Below the pieces are notes generated by a model. It had not been told where the DNA came from and did no database searches. It was given only the letters and a program-made list of their open reading frames with translations. A stretch of 7,853 bases of DNA. Origin: Candidatus Babelota bacterium. GTDB taxonomy: Bacteria > JAGOBX01. This document shows positions 6,842-7,853 of this stretch, one piece after another; positions within the stretch are counted from its first letter, which is position 1; each line of letters starts with the position of its first letter. The stretch lies in NCBI GenBank assembly GCA_017999075.1, contig JAGOBX010000150.1, positions 1 through 7,853 on the forward strand, read 5' to 3'. The position numbers and the translations under genes are program-made.

Positions 6842-6912
6842 TATGATTTGCAATGATTAGTTAACCAAACGTTTAATTGATAATTAATAAAAATATGTGG
6901 AATAAATTTATT

Positions 6913-6940
6913 TTGTAAACTAATTATTTCAAAGTACAAT
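6913..6940 (+). promoter_or_regulatory. Candidate promoter of the radical SAM gene
   Basis: TTGTAA (6913-6918, four of six consensus bases) and TACAAT (6935-6940, five of six) are separated by 16 bases. They lie in the 146-base gap between the glycosyltransferase and the radical SAM gene, with the -10 ending 47 bases before the start codon. The rest of the gap (6842-6912) shows no gene and no convincing terminator, only AT-rich DNA with the short palindrome AAACGTTT. Confidence 0.45.
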
Positions 6941-6987
6941 AATAAATATAGAGAATAAGAAAAATTACAGAATAAGGAAATTAAAAA

Positions 6988-7853
6988 ATGTATAAAACTA
7001 TTTTTGGTCCTGTTAATTCGAGGCGATTGGGTTTTTCATTAGGAATTGATCTGGTAACTCATAAGACATGTTCTTTTGATTGCGTATATTGCGAATGCGG
7101 GAAAACAACCGATTTGACGGTTGAAAGAAAAAATTGGGTTTCAAGTGAAACTGTCAAATCGGAATTAAATGATTTTTTTTTAAAAAATCAGAATATCAAG
7201 CTGAATCATTTGACTTTTTCAGGATCAGGAGAACCTACGCTCGCGTTGAATCTGGGAGAAATAATTATATATTTGAAAGAAAAATTTAAATATCCTGTGT
7301 GTGTATTAACTAATTCATCTTTAATAAATAATGATGACGTAATAAAAGATTTACTTCCTGCTGATATAGTTATGCCGTCTCTTGATGCTGTAACAGAAAA
7401 AATATATAATGCGATAGACAGACCTCACAAATCAATCAGAATCAAGAATATTATAAACGGATTGATTAAGTTCAGAAAACAATATAAAGGACAATTATTT
7501 CTTGAAATTTTGTTTGTAAAAGGAATAAATGACGGAGAAGAAGAATTGGTTAAATTATCTGAAACTGCTGATATTATTAAACCAGATAAAATTTTTATAA
7601 ATACCTGTATTAGACCGGGGACATCTAAAAATATTAAATATTTAACCAATGAGGAACTGAATAAAATAGCAGGCTACTTTCATTTAAAAACAGAAATCGC
7701 TTATCAGTCTGCAAATAATAATTTGAAAACATATATTGATGACACAGACTGTAAACTTGAAAATGTAGTTGCTGAAATAATTAAAAGACGGCCTTCTACT
7801 CTGGAAGATTTGAAATCAGCCACAGGTTTTCAGAATTCACCAATAGAAACTTT
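6988..7853 (+). CDS. Radical SAM protein, COG0731 type (3' truncated by the window edge)
   Basis: The frame stays open from the ATG at 6988 to the window end, giving 288 complete codons and no stop. AAGGA at 6974-6978, nine bases upstream, supports the start. The N-terminus reads IFGPVNSRRLGFSLGIDL followed by CSFDCVYC, the CxxxCxxC motif (Cys28, Cys32, Cys35) that binds the [4Fe-4S] cluster which cleaves S-adenosylmethionine. GSGEPTL (79-85) is the SAM-binding GGE-like motif. MPSLDA, INTCIRPG and a C-terminal RRPSTLEDLKSATGF segment, probably the start of a helix-turn-helix-like domain, complete a layout typical of COG0731. That group is related to the radical SAM part of the tRNA wybutosine enzyme TYW1, but the bacterial members have no established reaction, so no substrate is claimed. 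It probably has its own promoter, and the oxygen-sensitive cluster fits an anaerobe. The missing part should be short. Confidence 0.9.
   Translation, partial: MYKTIFGPVNSRRLGFSLGIDLVTHKTCSFDCVYCECGKTTDLTVERKNWVSSETVKSELNDFFLKNQNIKLNHLTFSGSGEPTLALNLGEIIIYLKEKFKYPVCVLTNSSLINNDDVIKDLLPADIVMPSLDAVTEKIYNAIDRPHKSIRIKNIINGLIKFRKQYKGQLFLEILFVKGINDGEEELVKLSETADIIKPDKIFINTCIRPGTSKNIKYLTNEELNKIAGYFHLKTEIAYQSANNNLKTYIDDTDCKLENVVAEIIKRRPSTLEDLKSATGFQNSPIET

Noticed and set aside
6842-6987. Small RNA or tRNA gene in the gap after the glycosyltransferase
   Set aside because: No cloverleaf, no stable stem and no conserved tRNA T-arm sequence are visible; the gap is plain AT-rich DNA with a promoter-like site.
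7425-7649. Minus-strand open frame inside the radical SAM gene
   Set aside because: It is antisense to a well-supported gene and shows no recognisable domain.
1-7853. Mobile element, CRISPR array, toxin-antitoxin or defence locus
   Set aside because: No transposase, integrase, phage gene, regular repeat-spacer pattern or paired small genes are present; the genes are co-directional housekeeping and envelope functions.

Overview
The window is a compact, very AT-rich bacterial chromosome segment (GC looks below about 30% by eye). It carries seven protein genes, all on the + strand, two of them cut by the window edges. The standard bacterial code fits: TGA ends the flavin reductase and alr genes, and TGG serves for Trp. 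Multi-membrane O-antigen ligase/polymerase-type and family 2 glycosyltransferase genes suggest a Gram-negative-type envelope that exports surface polysaccharide. The essential genes ndk, alr and coaBC look intact and argue for a chromosome rather than a plasmid or phage. I cannot place the organism at phylum level. A low-GC host-associated or anaerobic lineage would fit, and a flavoredoxin-like protein next to a radical SAM enzyme is compatible with anaerobic life, but this is inference.

Layout. Positions 3-488 hold the C-terminal end of a DUF2079-like membrane protein whose reading frame is open to the window edge. An extended -10 promoter candidate then precedes ndk (561-971), which ends in a small hairpin with a T-run, a likely terminator. 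Positions 1015-2874 encode a 619-residue Wzy_C/O-antigen-ligase-type membrane protein with a C-terminal TPR region. A promoter candidate with a perfect TTGACA lies in the next gap and would drive a two-gene unit: a flavin reductase/flavoredoxin-like protein (2967-3494) and alanine racemase (alr, 3517-4680). After a 123-base AT-rich gap comes coaBC (4804-6006), overlapped by 14 bases by a family 2 glycosyltransferase gene (5993-6841). A 146-base gap with another promoter candidate leads into a COG0731-type radical SAM gene (6988 to the window end, 3' truncated).

How the genes fit together. The window mixes housekeeping steps (nucleotide balance, D-alanine for peptidoglycan, coenzyme A) with envelope polysaccharide functions. 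The DUF2079 protein, ligase/polymerase and glycosyltransferase could act on the same glycan, but they are scattered among housekeeping genes rather than clustered.

No RNA gene, CRISPR array, insertion sequence, attachment site or defence system was found, and nothing amounts to a convincing new system. The points most worth a second look are altered conserved positions in alanine racemase and CoaB, the TPR-bearing ligase/polymerase, long homopolymer tracts in several genes, and the two start-site corrections.
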